Made by a program: the position numbers and the translations under genes. This document shows positions 50,077 to 59,042 of a DNA stretch of 64,000 nucleotides, one piece after another; positions within the stretch are counted from its first letter, which is position 1; every line of letters starts with the position of its first letter. The notes beneath the pieces were generated by a model. The model was not told where the DNA came from, ran no database searches, and saw nothing but the letters and a program-made list of their open reading frames with translations. Where the stretch lies: positions 1 through 64,000 of the forward strand of contig JAHLWR010000014.1 in NCBI GenBank assembly GCA_019057815.1, given 5' to 3'. Source of the DNA: Candidatus Heimdallarchaeota archaeon (GTDB lineage: Archaea; Asgardarchaeota; Heimdallarchaeia; Heimdallarchaeales; Heimdallarchaeaceae).

Positions 50077-50607
50077 CTATTTATAAATCTCTAATAACAA
50101 TGTACCTAGTAATTCAAAACACTCCTTCACGTTTAAACCGTAAAGAGCTGAAGTTTCTAGATATAATTCATGAGAAAAATTTACAGAGTCTAGTATTTCT
50201 TTGACCATATTTTCAGTAATTGTTCTCTCTTCTAAATCTGCTTTATTACCTAATATTACAATAGGACTATTTTCAACACTTGATTCTCTGAATTCTTGCA
50301 TCCAATTTGGAATATCTTTCAAAGATTGAATGTTTGTTAAATCAAAAAGCAACAATGCTCCGTAAGCTCCCTCATAGAATTTTGATCTAAATGATTTAAA
50401 TATCTTCTGTCCTGCTATATCAAATATTTGAAAAACTATGGAATTATTCCCGATATTTGTCCCATACGATGTAATATTTACACCTATAGTTGTAATATAT
50501 TGTTCTGGGGAATATCCTTTCGTATAGCGAGTGATAAGAGTTGTCTTTCCTGCTGAACTATTCCCTAGAACCAGAATTTTAAAAATTCTCTTTTTTTCTT
50601 TTTCCAT
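50077..50607 (-). CDS. Ras/Rab-like small GTPase
   Basis: A 176-aa GTPase from the ATG at 50607 (a GTG one codon earlier is possible). Counting from that GTG, all five G motifs are present: G1 GNSSAGKT (16-23), G2 Thr (YITTIG near 41), G3 FDIAGQ (63-68), G4 GNKADL (121-126) and G5 ETSAL (152-156). The Gln after G3 Gly is retained, so intrinsic hydrolysis should resemble Rab. It ends after the last helix with no cysteine, so it is not prenylated. Eukaryote-like GTPases of this sort are a hallmark of Asgard archaea. Its neighbours encode longin-like domains that could be its effectors or exchange factors. Confidence 0.92.
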   Translation of the reverse strand: MEKEKKRIFKILVLGNSSAGKTTLITRYTKGYSPEQYITTIGVNITSYGTNIGNNSIVFQIFDIAGQKIFKSFRSKFYEGAYGALLLFDLTNIQSLKDIPNWMQEFRESSVENSPIVILGNKADLEERTITENMVKEILDSVNFSHELYLETSALYGLNVKECFELLGTLLLEIYK

Positions 50608-50697
50608 CACTTAATTGATGTAAAGGAATTTTTAAACTTTTACTTGTAATTCTAATACAGCTCTCAGTATATACAAATTTAGAGTATGTACTTATTT

Positions 50698-51132
50698 TTA
50701 AAAAGTCCTATAAATTATTGCTTCTATTTTGTTAATCTTACTTTGATTCAGAATTTTTGTGATCTGTTCACTTTTTTGTAAATCCTGCCAAATATTTGAA
50801 TTCTTAATATTTGTGATGAAATTTTCTATTCTTTTTGAAGCTGTATATGATTCACCCTTGTAAACATAACAAAAATATAATGATGCAATCTTTTTTATGA
50901 TTATACTATTCTCTTCATGTTTAATACGATCTATACAACCAGAAACCCCAAATGCTTCTTGAATGAAATTGTTTATAGCTGATATAAAACCTGCAACAAG
51001 CATATCGTTAAAATCTTGGGACATAGCAAAATTTTTTGAATAAATAGGAATTCCTGATTCTGATAAGAGTAAAAGAATAATAGGTTCTTCATCCTGTTCT
51101 TCTAATATTTCTAGTTCTTTTTGTTTCCACAT
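50698..51132 (-). CDS. longin/roadblock-like domain, downstream part of an interrupted TPR-longin gene
   Basis: 144 residues from an internal ATG, reading EEPIILLLLSESGIPIYSKN, then DDFNDMLVAGF-like FNDMLVAGFISAINNFIQEAF, IDRIKHEENSIIIKKI and LYFCYVYKGESYTASKRIEN. The strand-strand-helix-strands-helix order fits longin/roadblock folds. The frame is open without a break back to the TAA at 51295, and the sequence continues the TPR protein in register, so this was (or is by read-through) one 681-aa protein. Alone it could be a free-standing adaptor next to the GTPase gene (90 bp downstream). Confidence 0.7.
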   Translation of the reverse strand: MWKQKELEILEEQDEEPIILLLLSESGIPIYSKNFAMSQDFNDMLVAGFISAINNFIQEAFGVSGCIDRIKHEENSIIIKKIASLYFCYVYKGESYTASKRIENFITNIKNSNIWQDLQKSEQITKILNQSKINKIEAIIYRTF

Positions 51133-51294
51133 ATTGCTTACTATTTCATCGAATTTTGTAGTTTTAATACGCTCAATTAGAGAAACATCCTTTTTTTCTA
51201 GTTCTTCCCATAGTTCTAATTTCTCAAGTAACAGATCATGTTCTTTAGAAATTTTCCTTGCTAGTTTTGTTAACCCCTTTTCTTCTGCTATAAT

Positions 51295-51297
51295 TTA
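51295..51297 (-). other. single in-frame TAA splitting a TPR-longin gene
   Basis: The minus strand reads L-L-T-Q-A-stop-I-I-A-E-E-K-G-L, and the intact paralogue reads L-L-T-Q-A-Q-I-I-A-E-E-K-G-L, so a CAA codon has become TAA. The frame continues for 199 more codons. Confidence 0.8.
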
Positions 51298-52743
51298 TGC
51301 TTGAGTTAACAAATGTCTAGCTTCATTCAAATCAAACTGTATTGCAGATAATTGTGAATGTAGCCAATAAGTTTCAGCAAGTAAGTGATAATTACTCTGC
51401 GCTTTAGCAATCTTAATTAAATCCTGAAAAATAAGTTGAGCCTCTATCAGAGCTTCTTTATCACCATAATGACTAATTTCAGAAATAAGTAATTCAAATT
51501 TGTTGAGTAAAGCTATAACAGTTAATCTATGGTCTACTACTTCTTCACTAATTAACTGTGTAAGAAGAATTTCTGCTTGAACTCTATCTCTAGCGTGAGT
51601 ACTAGTTTTTAGTTTTAGTGCATGAGCAATTTGATAACGTTGGCTGACAATTTTGTTTTCTTCCTGTTCATGAATTTGTTTTAGTAGTTGTAAGTACTCT
51701 TGGGTTTGATCATAAGAATGCATGTTAATAGATAAAATAACTAGAAAAAAGAGAACCTCAGCTAAATCGATTTTGTTTCCTAATTCTTCAAAAAGAACTA
51801 CGCTTCGTTCAAAGTGATTAAAAGCTTTGTTCAGCTCGTCTTTCTGTTGATAAATTACCCCCATATTAGTGATAGAATAAGCTATGAATAGCTTATTACC
51901 AAGTACTTCACTTATTACTAAAGATTGTTGCAAGAATTCCAATGCACGATCTAATTCGCCTTTATCTTTGTATAGATCACCCATATTAACAAGAATAATT
52001 GTATTTCCTCTCTTATCACCTAATTTCTCATTTATTGTTAAAGCTTGACTGTAATTATCTAATGCTTTATCTAATTCACCTTGAAGTTTGTAGATAACTC
52101 CTATATTAACAAAAGACCTAGCCATCCTCTCTTCATTTACTAATTCTTCACTTATTTTCAAACTCCTCTGGAAACAAACTAAAGCATGATCCAGTTCACC
52201 TTTTCGCGTGTAAATTTGTCCAGTACCATTTAGTATTTTCGTAATGTCTTGCTTATTACCTAATACTTCGTTTATCATTAAACTCTGCTGGAAACAATCT
52301 AAAGCTCGATCCAATTCATCTTTATGCAAAAGAGCTACTCCTTTATGAAGCAATAATGCAGCTTTTCGTGGTTTTTTTCCAGATAGTGGTTTTATTTCTA
52401 ATCTTTGAAGTACTTTTTCCCCTTGCTCAACAACTTCTAATCCTCTATCATATTGACCAAGGAGCCATAATGCTTCTGCCATAATTATTAAAGCATCGAC
52501 TTTAATCTCTTCTCTTTCTTCCCCTTCCATTTCTTCAATGTGTTCTTCTTCTCTTACGACTTGTTGTGCTATATTCAATGCGGTTTTATGATCACTCTGT
52601 CCAAGCAAGCATCTACTCTTTACAATTTTACATCTTAAATAGAATGCATTCATAGGAGCTTGTTTTTCTATCTCTTCTACTTCTTTTAATGCATCCTCGT
52701 ATCTTCCCTCTAAAATCAGCTGTTCAATTCTTTCTAGATTCAT
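51295..52743 (-). CDS. TPR-repeat protein, upstream part of an interrupted TPR-longin gene
   Basis: The frame opens at TTG 52770, but ATG 52743 (MNLERIEQLILEGRYEDALK) follows a TATA-like TTCTTATATTTG near 52769-52780 and is preferred, giving 482 aa. It holds about eight TPR units of kinesin-light-chain type (GELDHALVCFQRSLKISEEL, GELDKALDNYSQALTINEKL, GELDRALEFLQQSLVISEVL). It ends with ARHLLTQA at the TAA, where the paralogue continues. Truncation removes the longin-like domain. A working TPR scaffold is still possible. Confidence 0.8.
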   Translation of the reverse strand: MNLERIEQLILEGRYEDALKEVEEIEKQAPMNAFYLRCKIVKSRCLLGQSDHKTALNIAQQVVREEEHIEEMEGEEREEIKVDALIIMAEALWLLGQYDRGLEVVEQGEKVLQRLEIKPLSGKKPRKAALLLHKGVALLHKDELDRALDCFQQSLMINEVLGNKQDITKILNGTGQIYTRKGELDHALVCFQRSLKISEELVNEERMARSFVNIGVIYKLQGELDKALDNYSQALTINEKLGDKRGNTIILVNMGDLYKDKGELDRALEFLQQSLVISEVLGNKLFIAYSITNMGVIYQQKDELNKAFNHFERSVVLFEELGNKIDLAEVLFFLVILSINMHSYDQTQEYLQLLKQIHEQEENKIVSQRYQIAHALKLKTSTHARDRVQAEILLTQLISEEVVDHRLTVIALLNKFELLISEISHYGDKEALIEAQLIFQDLIKIAKAQSNYHLLAETYWLHSQLSAIQFDLNEARHLLTQA

Positions 52744-52898
52744 AAACCCTATTACCTTTGTTTCGTTCAAATATAAGAATTTCTAATAGAATCAATTCTT
52801 TTGGTTATCTATGATTCAAGTCAGATTCGAATATATATATATGCATTAGAAGAATCCCATTGAAAGGGCTTAATACAGCATATTTTCACAATTAATTC

Positions 52899-55085
52899 TT
52901 AGTTTGCAGGAAAGATATTTTCTATCATTGTTTCGACTCTGTTAATCTCACTTTGACTAAAACCTTTGGTAATCATTTCACTATCTTGTAAATAATCCAA
53001 TATAGGAGAATTGTTAATTTCCTTGATGAAACGTTCAAGTTTTGAAGAAGCAGCGTATGATCCACCTTTAAAGACATAGCAGATAAACATTGATTCAATG
53101 TGTTTTATCAGAATAGTATTTTCTTTATGTTTAATACGATCTATGTATCCAGAAACTCCAAAAGCATCTTGAATGAAATTGTTTATAGCTGATATAAAGC
53201 CTGCAACAAGCATATCATCAATTTCTTGGGACATAGCAAAATTTTTAGAGTAAATTGGAATTCCAGTCTCATATAATAATATTAAAACAATTGGTTCTTC
53301 TTCTTGTTCTTCTAACATTTCCAGCTCCTTTTTCATCCGTATTTTTTTAACTAATTCTTCTAATTTTGCTATTTTCTCACCTTCAATAAGAGAATTATCC
53401 ATCTTTGATAATTCTTCCCATTGTTCTATTTGAATTAATAAATTATCATGCTCACTGGATAATTTAACAGCTAGTCGAGAGAGACCCTTCTCTTCTGCAA
53501 TAATTTGAGCTTGAGTTAGCAAATGCCTTGCTACATTAAAATCATATTGCACTATAGCCAACTGTGCTTGTAACCAATAAGATTCAGTAAACAATAGATA
53601 TGAATTTTGCATTTTAGCAATCTTAATTAGGTTACTAGACAACAAATGAGCTTCTCTCAAAACTTCCTGATTACCATAATGACTAAATTCTGAAATAAGT
53701 AATTCAAACAAACAGAGCAGAGCTACAACTTTTAATTCATTATCTACACCTTCTTCGCTCAATATCTGCTCAAAAAGCTCTCCAGCCTCAACTCTAGAAC
53801 GAACACGTGTGCTCGTTTTTAGAATTAATGCTTTTGATAGAATAAAGAGATGATTAATGTACTTGCTATCTTCTTTCCTATTAATTTGTTCTATCTCATC
53901 TAGTAACTTATTTGCCTTTTCTAGTGAATTCACATCAATATATGTGCAAATTAGATGAAATAAAATCCAAACCTTATAATAATTGTCTCCTATGTTCTCA
54001 AAAATCTCAAGTCCTTTACTAAAGTAATCAATTGCTAACTCTGCATTATCTTTTTTCCTATAAGTCTCTCCAATATTGGTATATAGCCAAGCCAAGCTCA
54101 ATTCATTTTCTAATTCTTCATAAATCTTTGAACTTGCTTGGTAATATTCAAGTGCTTTATCTAACTCACCCATCTTTGTATATATTATACCTATACTGAG
54201 TAGAGATGTTGGAGTGTCTTGAACATTTCCTATTTCTTCACTTATTGCTAAACTCTTGATGAAATCATCTAAAGCTCCCTTAATATCACCAGTTTTTCCT
54301 TTAACAACACCTAGAGTATTAAGAGTTTGTGCAATACCAATTTGATCCCCCATCTCTTCTCTTAATGCCAAACCTTTTCTTAAAAACTCAAAAGACAGAT
54401 GGAACTCCTCTTTATGGTGGTAATATACTCCATAATTACGATAAGATTCAGCTAAACCAGTTTTGTCTCCTATCTCTTCTCTAATTTTCATACTTTGTTG
54501 ATAATAGTCAAATGAACGATTATGATCACCTTTAATTGTGTAACTAACTCCAATATTACCTAATGTGTTAGCAATATTTTGCTTGTTATCTAGTTGTTCA
54601 TATAATTTTAAACTCCTTTCAAAAACGGATATAGACTTATCCAGATTTCCTTCAAGAAAAAATTGACAACCCTTTTGATATAAAATTGAAGCTTCTCTTG
54701 ATTTATGCTTAAGATGCCTTTCTTTTTGCAATTCTTTGAGGATGTTCATACTTTTTTCTATAACTTCTTGACTTTTATTATATTCACCAAAATATTGCAG
54801 TATTTCTGCTTTTACTAGTAAGGAATCTATTAACAGTCCTTTCTTTTGTGTTTCTTGTAAATCATCAATTGAATTTTGAATTAGACTAAAAGCTTTTTCC
54901 AACGCCCCTATCTTTATCAGATTTTTACTTCTTAATATTCTACATCTTATTCTTTCATTTACTTTTTTTTGTTCTTTTTCTATCTTCTCAAGCTCTTCAA
55001 TAGCTTCAATAATTTTTCCCTCAAGTACTAGACTATTGATTTTCTGATTGTTAGTTGAATTAGAGATAGAGATCACCAACTCCAT
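52899..55085 (-). CDS. intact TPR-repeat protein with C-terminal longin/roadblock-like domain
   Basis: A 728-aa protein from an ATG. Residues 20-370 are about nine TPR units (NLDKSISVFERSLKLYEQLD, GDHNRSFDYYQQSMKIREEI, GELDKALEYYQASSKIYEEL), 370-580 a helical linker domain (RSRVEAGELFEQILSEEGVD), then a coiled segment and, at about 610-715, the longin-like domain (EEPIVLILLYETGIPIYSKN, DDMLVAGFISAINNFIQDAF, MFICYVFKGGSYAASSKLER). It is the intact relative of 50698-52743. The TPR part probably senses or scaffolds while the longin part meets a GTPase. Divergent from the kinase gene across a 277-bp region. Confidence 0.8.
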   Translation of the reverse strand: MELVISISNSTNNQKINSLVLEGKIIEAIEELEKIEKEQKKVNERIRCRILRSKNLIKIGALEKAFSLIQNSIDDLQETQKKGLLIDSLLVKAEILQYFGEYNKSQEVIEKSMNILKELQKERHLKHKSREASILYQKGCQFFLEGNLDKSISVFERSLKLYEQLDNKQNIANTLGNIGVSYTIKGDHNRSFDYYQQSMKIREEIGDKTGLAESYRNYGVYYHHKEEFHLSFEFLRKGLALREEMGDQIGIAQTLNTLGVVKGKTGDIKGALDDFIKSLAISEEIGNVQDTPTSLLSIGIIYTKMGELDKALEYYQASSKIYEELENELSLAWLYTNIGETYRKKDNAELAIDYFSKGLEIFENIGDNYYKVWILFHLICTYIDVNSLEKANKLLDEIEQINRKEDSKYINHLFILSKALILKTSTRVRSRVEAGELFEQILSEEGVDNELKVVALLCLFELLISEFSHYGNQEVLREAHLLSSNLIKIAKMQNSYLLFTESYWLQAQLAIVQYDFNVARHLLTQAQIIAEEKGLSRLAVKLSSEHDNLLIQIEQWEELSKMDNSLIEGEKIAKLEELVKKIRMKKELEMLEEQEEEPIVLILLYETGIPIYSKNFAMSQEIDDMLVAGFISAINNFIQDAFGVSGYIDRIKHKENTILIKHIESMFICYVFKGGSYAASSKLERFIKEINNSPILDYLQDSEMITKGFSQSEINRVETMIENIFPAN

Positions 55086-55362
55086 TCAAAGTAATTCCTA
55101 CAATTACGGTATATCTACAGAATCCCTATCATATTGTACATTTACTAATATATACACTTTCTCTTTTACTTTCTCTAACTTAATTCAAAAATTGAATTAA
55201 TGATCAAAAAAATTAGATGTTTTATTGATATCAAAATGATGTGTAATAATTGTTATATATTGATAAAGAAATATTTACTCATTAAGGAGTACTATCATCA
55301 AAATCTTCTTAATCACGAGGATTGTTTGTTTCTATTTAACAGAACAGAGATAGTGAATAAAT
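55086..55362. promoter_or_regulatory. divergent promoter region of TPR-longin and kinase genes
   Basis: A 277-bp AT-rich gap with starts on both sides. On the plus strand TTCTATTTAAC near 55330-55340 is at TATA distance from the kinase ATG at 55363. No strong inverted repeat seen. Sharing of the region would allow joint control of both genes. Confidence 0.4.
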
Positions 55363-58300
55363 ATGAATATTGAGGATATTAAAACTCAACAACTATTTGA
55401 TTTAACAGAAGTAATATTTATCGTAATTAAAAACGATCTAAATCTTGCTATTATTAACAAAAAAGGACTGGAAATTCTAGAATATACAGAAGATGAAATT
55501 ATAGGAAATAAATGGTTTGATAATTTTCTACCTAATAGGTCTATTAAAGAAGTAAAAACTTACTTTACTAACGTTTTCAAAGGAAATATTAAACTTTCTG
55601 AATATTATGAATATCCTTTATTGACGAAGGCTGGTGAAGAGAAAGCGATTGCTTGGTATAATTCTCATATTAGAAGTAAAGATGACGAAATAATTGGTAT
55701 CCTTTCTACTGGTATAGATATTACCAAGCAAAAGAAATCGGAAGAAATGCTAAAATCTTCAGAAGCATTATATAAAACATTATTTGAATCAACTGGAACA
55801 GGAGCAATACTAATTGAAGAAAATGGAACCATCTCATTATGTAATACGAAATTTGAAGAAATCACTGGATATTCAAAAGAAGAAGTAGAAGGGAAAAGAA
55901 ATTGGATGGAATTGTTTCCAAAAAGTGAGCTTGAAAGATTAATTGAATTTTCCCGCAAAACTAGAGAGGAGCATTCTTTGTTACCTGTTGAAATTGAGAT
56001 AAAACTGGTGAACAAACAGAGTGAATTAAGGGATGTAATAATTGTCCTTAATATAATTAAAGAATCAAATCAAACTATAATCATATTTTTTGATATAACA
56101 GAAAGAAAACAAGTGGAATTACAAGTACAGAAGGAGAAATATAAAGCAAAAAGCTATCTAGATGTTGCTGCTGTTATGCTTGTAGCTTTTGATGTAAACG
56201 GAAATATAACTCTTATCAATCGTAAAGGATGTGAAACATTAGGTTATAAAGAAAGTGAAATATTAGAGCAAAACTGGGTTGATAACTTCATTCCATTGGA
56301 TTGGAGAGATAATGTCAAACAAGTTTTTAGTAAATTAATATATGATGATATTGAACCATTTAGGTATTATGAAAATCCTGTTCTTACAAAAGATGGTTCA
56401 GAACAGCTTATTGCATGGTATAATTCTGTTATTAAAGATGAAGAGCAGAACGTTATAGGAATTCTGAGTTCTGGGGAAGATATAACAGAAAAGAGAAAAG
56501 CACAAGAAGATCTTGCTTTTCTCTATCATCTAGAACAGATTTTTTCAAGAATATCAGCAGATTTTATTAGCATGTCTATTAATGACATTGATCAAGGAAT
56601 CAATAATTCTTTAGAGCAAATTGCAAATTTTACTGGTGCTTATCGTAGTTCAATAATTCACTTTTCAGAGGATTTTGAAACATTGAATTGCACTCATGAT
56701 TGGATTAGTGAATCGATGGTTTCTAAAATTCAGCCACTCTTAAATATCTCATCAGATACTTTTATGTTTTTCATTGATTTGCTTAAGAATAAAGAAAATA
56801 TTGTTGTTCAAAGTATTGACACTCTTCCTGTAGATGCAGTAAAAGAAAGAGAGTGGATGAAAACTAATGAAATACAAACAATGATACTAGTCCCTATGTT
56901 ATACGAAGATACTATGAGTGGAACCATTGCGATATTCCGAGAAACTGATCATGCACAAGCAAGACTTGAAAGATTATTTCCTCTTTTGCAATTTTCAGTA
57001 GATATGTTTGTTAGTGCATTAAAACGGAAAGAAGCAGAGGAAGTACTAGAAGAAAGTGAAGAAAGATATTCAACACTACTTCATGAGATGTTAAGTGGAT
57101 TTTCTTACCGTAAAGTTATTTTTGATGACGAAGGAAAACCGATTGATTTTGTTTTTCTTGAGGTAAACGATAACTATGAAAAATTAACTGGAATGAAGAG
57201 AGAAAATATTATAGGTAAAAGGTTTACTGAAATATATCCAAAAATTCAGTTTGATCAAGATTTTAATTGGTGTGAAGAATATGTAGAAGTGGCTATAACC
57301 GGTAAACCAAAGAGGTTTGTGAAATATCATACAGATCTTAATAGTTGGTTTGATATCTCTGTTTTTTCAATAGAGAAGGGATTCTTTGCTACAACTTTTG
57401 AAAACATAACAGATCGTATATTAGCTGAAAAGAAAATTAAAGAAAGTGAAGAGAAATATAGATCATTAGTAGAGACGATGAATGAAGGGTTATCAGTCAT
57501 TGATGAAAAACAAGTTAATACCTATGTAAATAAGAAATTGTGTGAAATTCTAGGATATACAGAATATGAGTTGCTGGGGGAACCTATGGCAGAATTTCTG
57601 ACTGAAGAAAGTCAAGAGATTTTTGCTAATCAGATGAAGGAAAGAAGAAAAGGTAAATATGAACCTTATGAGATGACTTGGAAGCGAAAGGATGGAACGA
57701 TTGCTCATACTCTTTTAGCACCAAAAATTTTGTTCAATGAAAAAGGAGATTATATCGGTTCTTTTGCAGTTATTACTGATATATCAAAACGTAAAAAAGC
57801 TGAAGAAGCTTTGAGAAAGCACAAAGATCATTTAGAAGAACTTGTGAAAGAGAGAACTGCTGAATTAGGACATTCAAATCAAGAATTAGAAGCTTTTACA
57901 TACACAGTATCGCATGATCTTCGAGCACCACTCCGAGCAATGCAAGGGTTTTCTCAAGCTTTACTAGAAGACTACGAGAGCGTTTTAGATGATGATGGTA
58001 AGGAATTTGCATCCAGGATAATTAACGCTGCAAATACAATGAATGAATTAATCACAGATTTACTGAATTATAGTAGAATAGGTCGCAAAAAAATAGATCT
58101 TATACCTATTTTACTATCAAAGCTAATTGAAGATGTTTTAAAACAACATGAAAATGAGATTAAGAAAAGTAAAACAAAAATTACATTAGAAAAGATAGAC
58201 TGCAACATTTTGGGTCAACATAGTCTAGTGTCTCAAATTATTGAAAATTTAGTATCAAACGCTCTGAAATTTAGAAAACCTGAGATTGATCTAACTATTA

Positions 58301-58566
58301 AAATTTGGACTGAGGATTATGGTGATAAAATACGCTTCTATATTAAAGATAATGGTATAGGAATTGATGAAGAATATTTCACAAAAATATTTCAAGTCTT
58401 TGAAAGATTACATAGTACTGAAAAGTATCCAGGGACAGGGATAGGATTAGCTACAGTGAAAAAAACAGCTGAATTATTAGGTGGTAAAGTTGGAGTAATT
58501 TCAACTTTGGGAGAGGGTTCAATATTTTGGGCAGACTTTTTAAAAGCAAAAGAGAAGGTACAGTAA
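55363..58566 (+). CDS. PAS/GAF multidomain sensor histidine kinase
   Basis: A 1067-aa soluble kinase. By eye the domains are PAS 10-125, PAS 131-250, PAS 258-385, GAF 385-560, PAS 565-690, PAS 694-820, dimerisation helix with phospho-His H851 (YTVSHDLRAPLRAMQGFSQA), and the ATPase (N box ENLVSNALKFRKP, D996-N-G in DNGIGIDEEYF, GTGIGLATVKKTAELLGGKV). PAS1 and PAS3 share long stretches (ENPVLTKDGSEQLIAWYNSV against EYPLLTKAGEEKAIAWYNSH), pointing to internal duplication. No membrane helix, so it senses something in the cytosol. The stop overlaps the next receiver gene (TAATG). Confidence 0.93.
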   Translation: MNIEDIKTQQLFDLTEVIFIVIKNDLNLAIINKKGLEILEYTEDEIIGNKWFDNFLPNRSIKEVKTYFTNVFKGNIKLSEYYEYPLLTKAGEEKAIAWYNSHIRSKDDEIIGILSTGIDITKQKKSEEMLKSSEALYKTLFESTGTGAILIEENGTISLCNTKFEEITGYSKEEVEGKRNWMELFPKSELERLIEFSRKTREEHSLLPVEIEIKLVNKQSELRDVIIVLNIIKESNQTIIIFFDITERKQVELQVQKEKYKAKSYLDVAAVMLVAFDVNGNITLINRKGCETLGYKESEILEQNWVDNFIPLDWRDNVKQVFSKLIYDDIEPFRYYENPVLTKDGSEQLIAWYNSVIKDEEQNVIGILSSGEDITEKRKAQEDLAFLYHLEQIFSRISADFISMSINDIDQGINNSLEQIANFTGAYRSSIIHFSEDFETLNCTHDWISESMVSKIQPLLNISSDTFMFFIDLLKNKENIVVQSIDTLPVDAVKEREWMKTNEIQTMILVPMLYEDTMSGTIAIFRETDHAQARLERLFPLLQFSVDMFVSALKRKEAEEVLEESEERYSTLLHEMLSGFSYRKVIFDDEGKPIDFVFLEVNDNYEKLTGMKRENIIGKRFTEIYPKIQFDQDFNWCEEYVEVAITGKPKRFVKYHTDLNSWFDISVFSIEKGFFATTFENITDRILAEKKIKESEEKYRSLVETMNEGLSVIDEKQVNTYVNKKLCEILGYTEYELLGEPMAEFLTEESQEIFANQMKERRKGKYEPYEMTWKRKDGTIAHTLLAPKILFNEKGDYIGSFAVITDISKRKKAEEALRKHKDHLEELVKERTAELGHSNQELEAFTYTVSHDLRAPLRAMQGFSQALLEDYESVLDDDGKEFASRIINAANTMNELITDLLNYSRIGRKKIDLIPILLSKLIEDVLKQHENEIKKSKTKITLEKIDCNILGQHSLVSQIIENLVSNALKFRKPEIDLTIKIWTEDYGDKIRFYIKDNGIGIDEEYFTKIFQVFERLHSTEKYPGTGIGLATVKKTAELLGGKVGVISTLGEGSIFWADFLKAKEKVQ

Positions 58567-59003
58567 TGAAACAAAATTTAATTCTACTCGTAGAAGATGA
58601 TGGAAATGATATAATATTAATTAAAAGAGCCTTTAAAAAAGCGAAAACTATTAATCCTCTTGAAGTAGTTACTGATGGAGAGGAAGCAATAAACTATTTA
58701 AAAGGAGAAGGAAAGTATATTGATCGAATTCAATATCCCTTACCTATAATAATCCTTTTGGATTTAAAACTACCTTTAAAATCAGGTTTTGAAGTTTTAG
58801 AATGGATAAAAAAACAAGAGGGTTTAAAACGTATTCCAGTTGTCATCCTTACTTCTTCTTCAGAATCAAGAGATATCAATCGAGCATACGATTTAGGAGC
58901 GAATACATACCTAACAAAACCTGTATATTTTGCAGATTTGATAGAGATATTGAAGACTATTGATATCTATTGGCTAATATTAAGCGAGAAACCTGATGTT
59001 TAA
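58566..59003 (+). CDS. CheY-like receiver, coupled to the kinase
   Basis: From the ATG at 58566 it gives 145 aa. Acids E10-D11-D12 (LLVEDDGNDI), phospho-acceptor D66 (IILLDLKLPLKSG), T96 and K118 (TYLTKPVYFADL) are conserved in the Rcp1-type receiver pattern. Its start overlaps the kinase stop by one base (TAATG), strongly suggesting translational coupling and that the kinase phosphorylates it. No output domain. Confidence 0.93.
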   Translation: MKQNLILLVEDDGNDIILIKRAFKKAKTINPLEVVTDGEEAINYLKGEGKYIDRIQYPLPIIILLDLKLPLKSGFEVLEWIKKQEGLKRIPVVILTSSSESRDINRAYDLGANTYLTKPVYFADLIEILKTIDIYWLILSEKPDV

Positions 59004-59042
59004 TATATATATTAAATTAATAATTATGAAAGGTGTGGTCAA

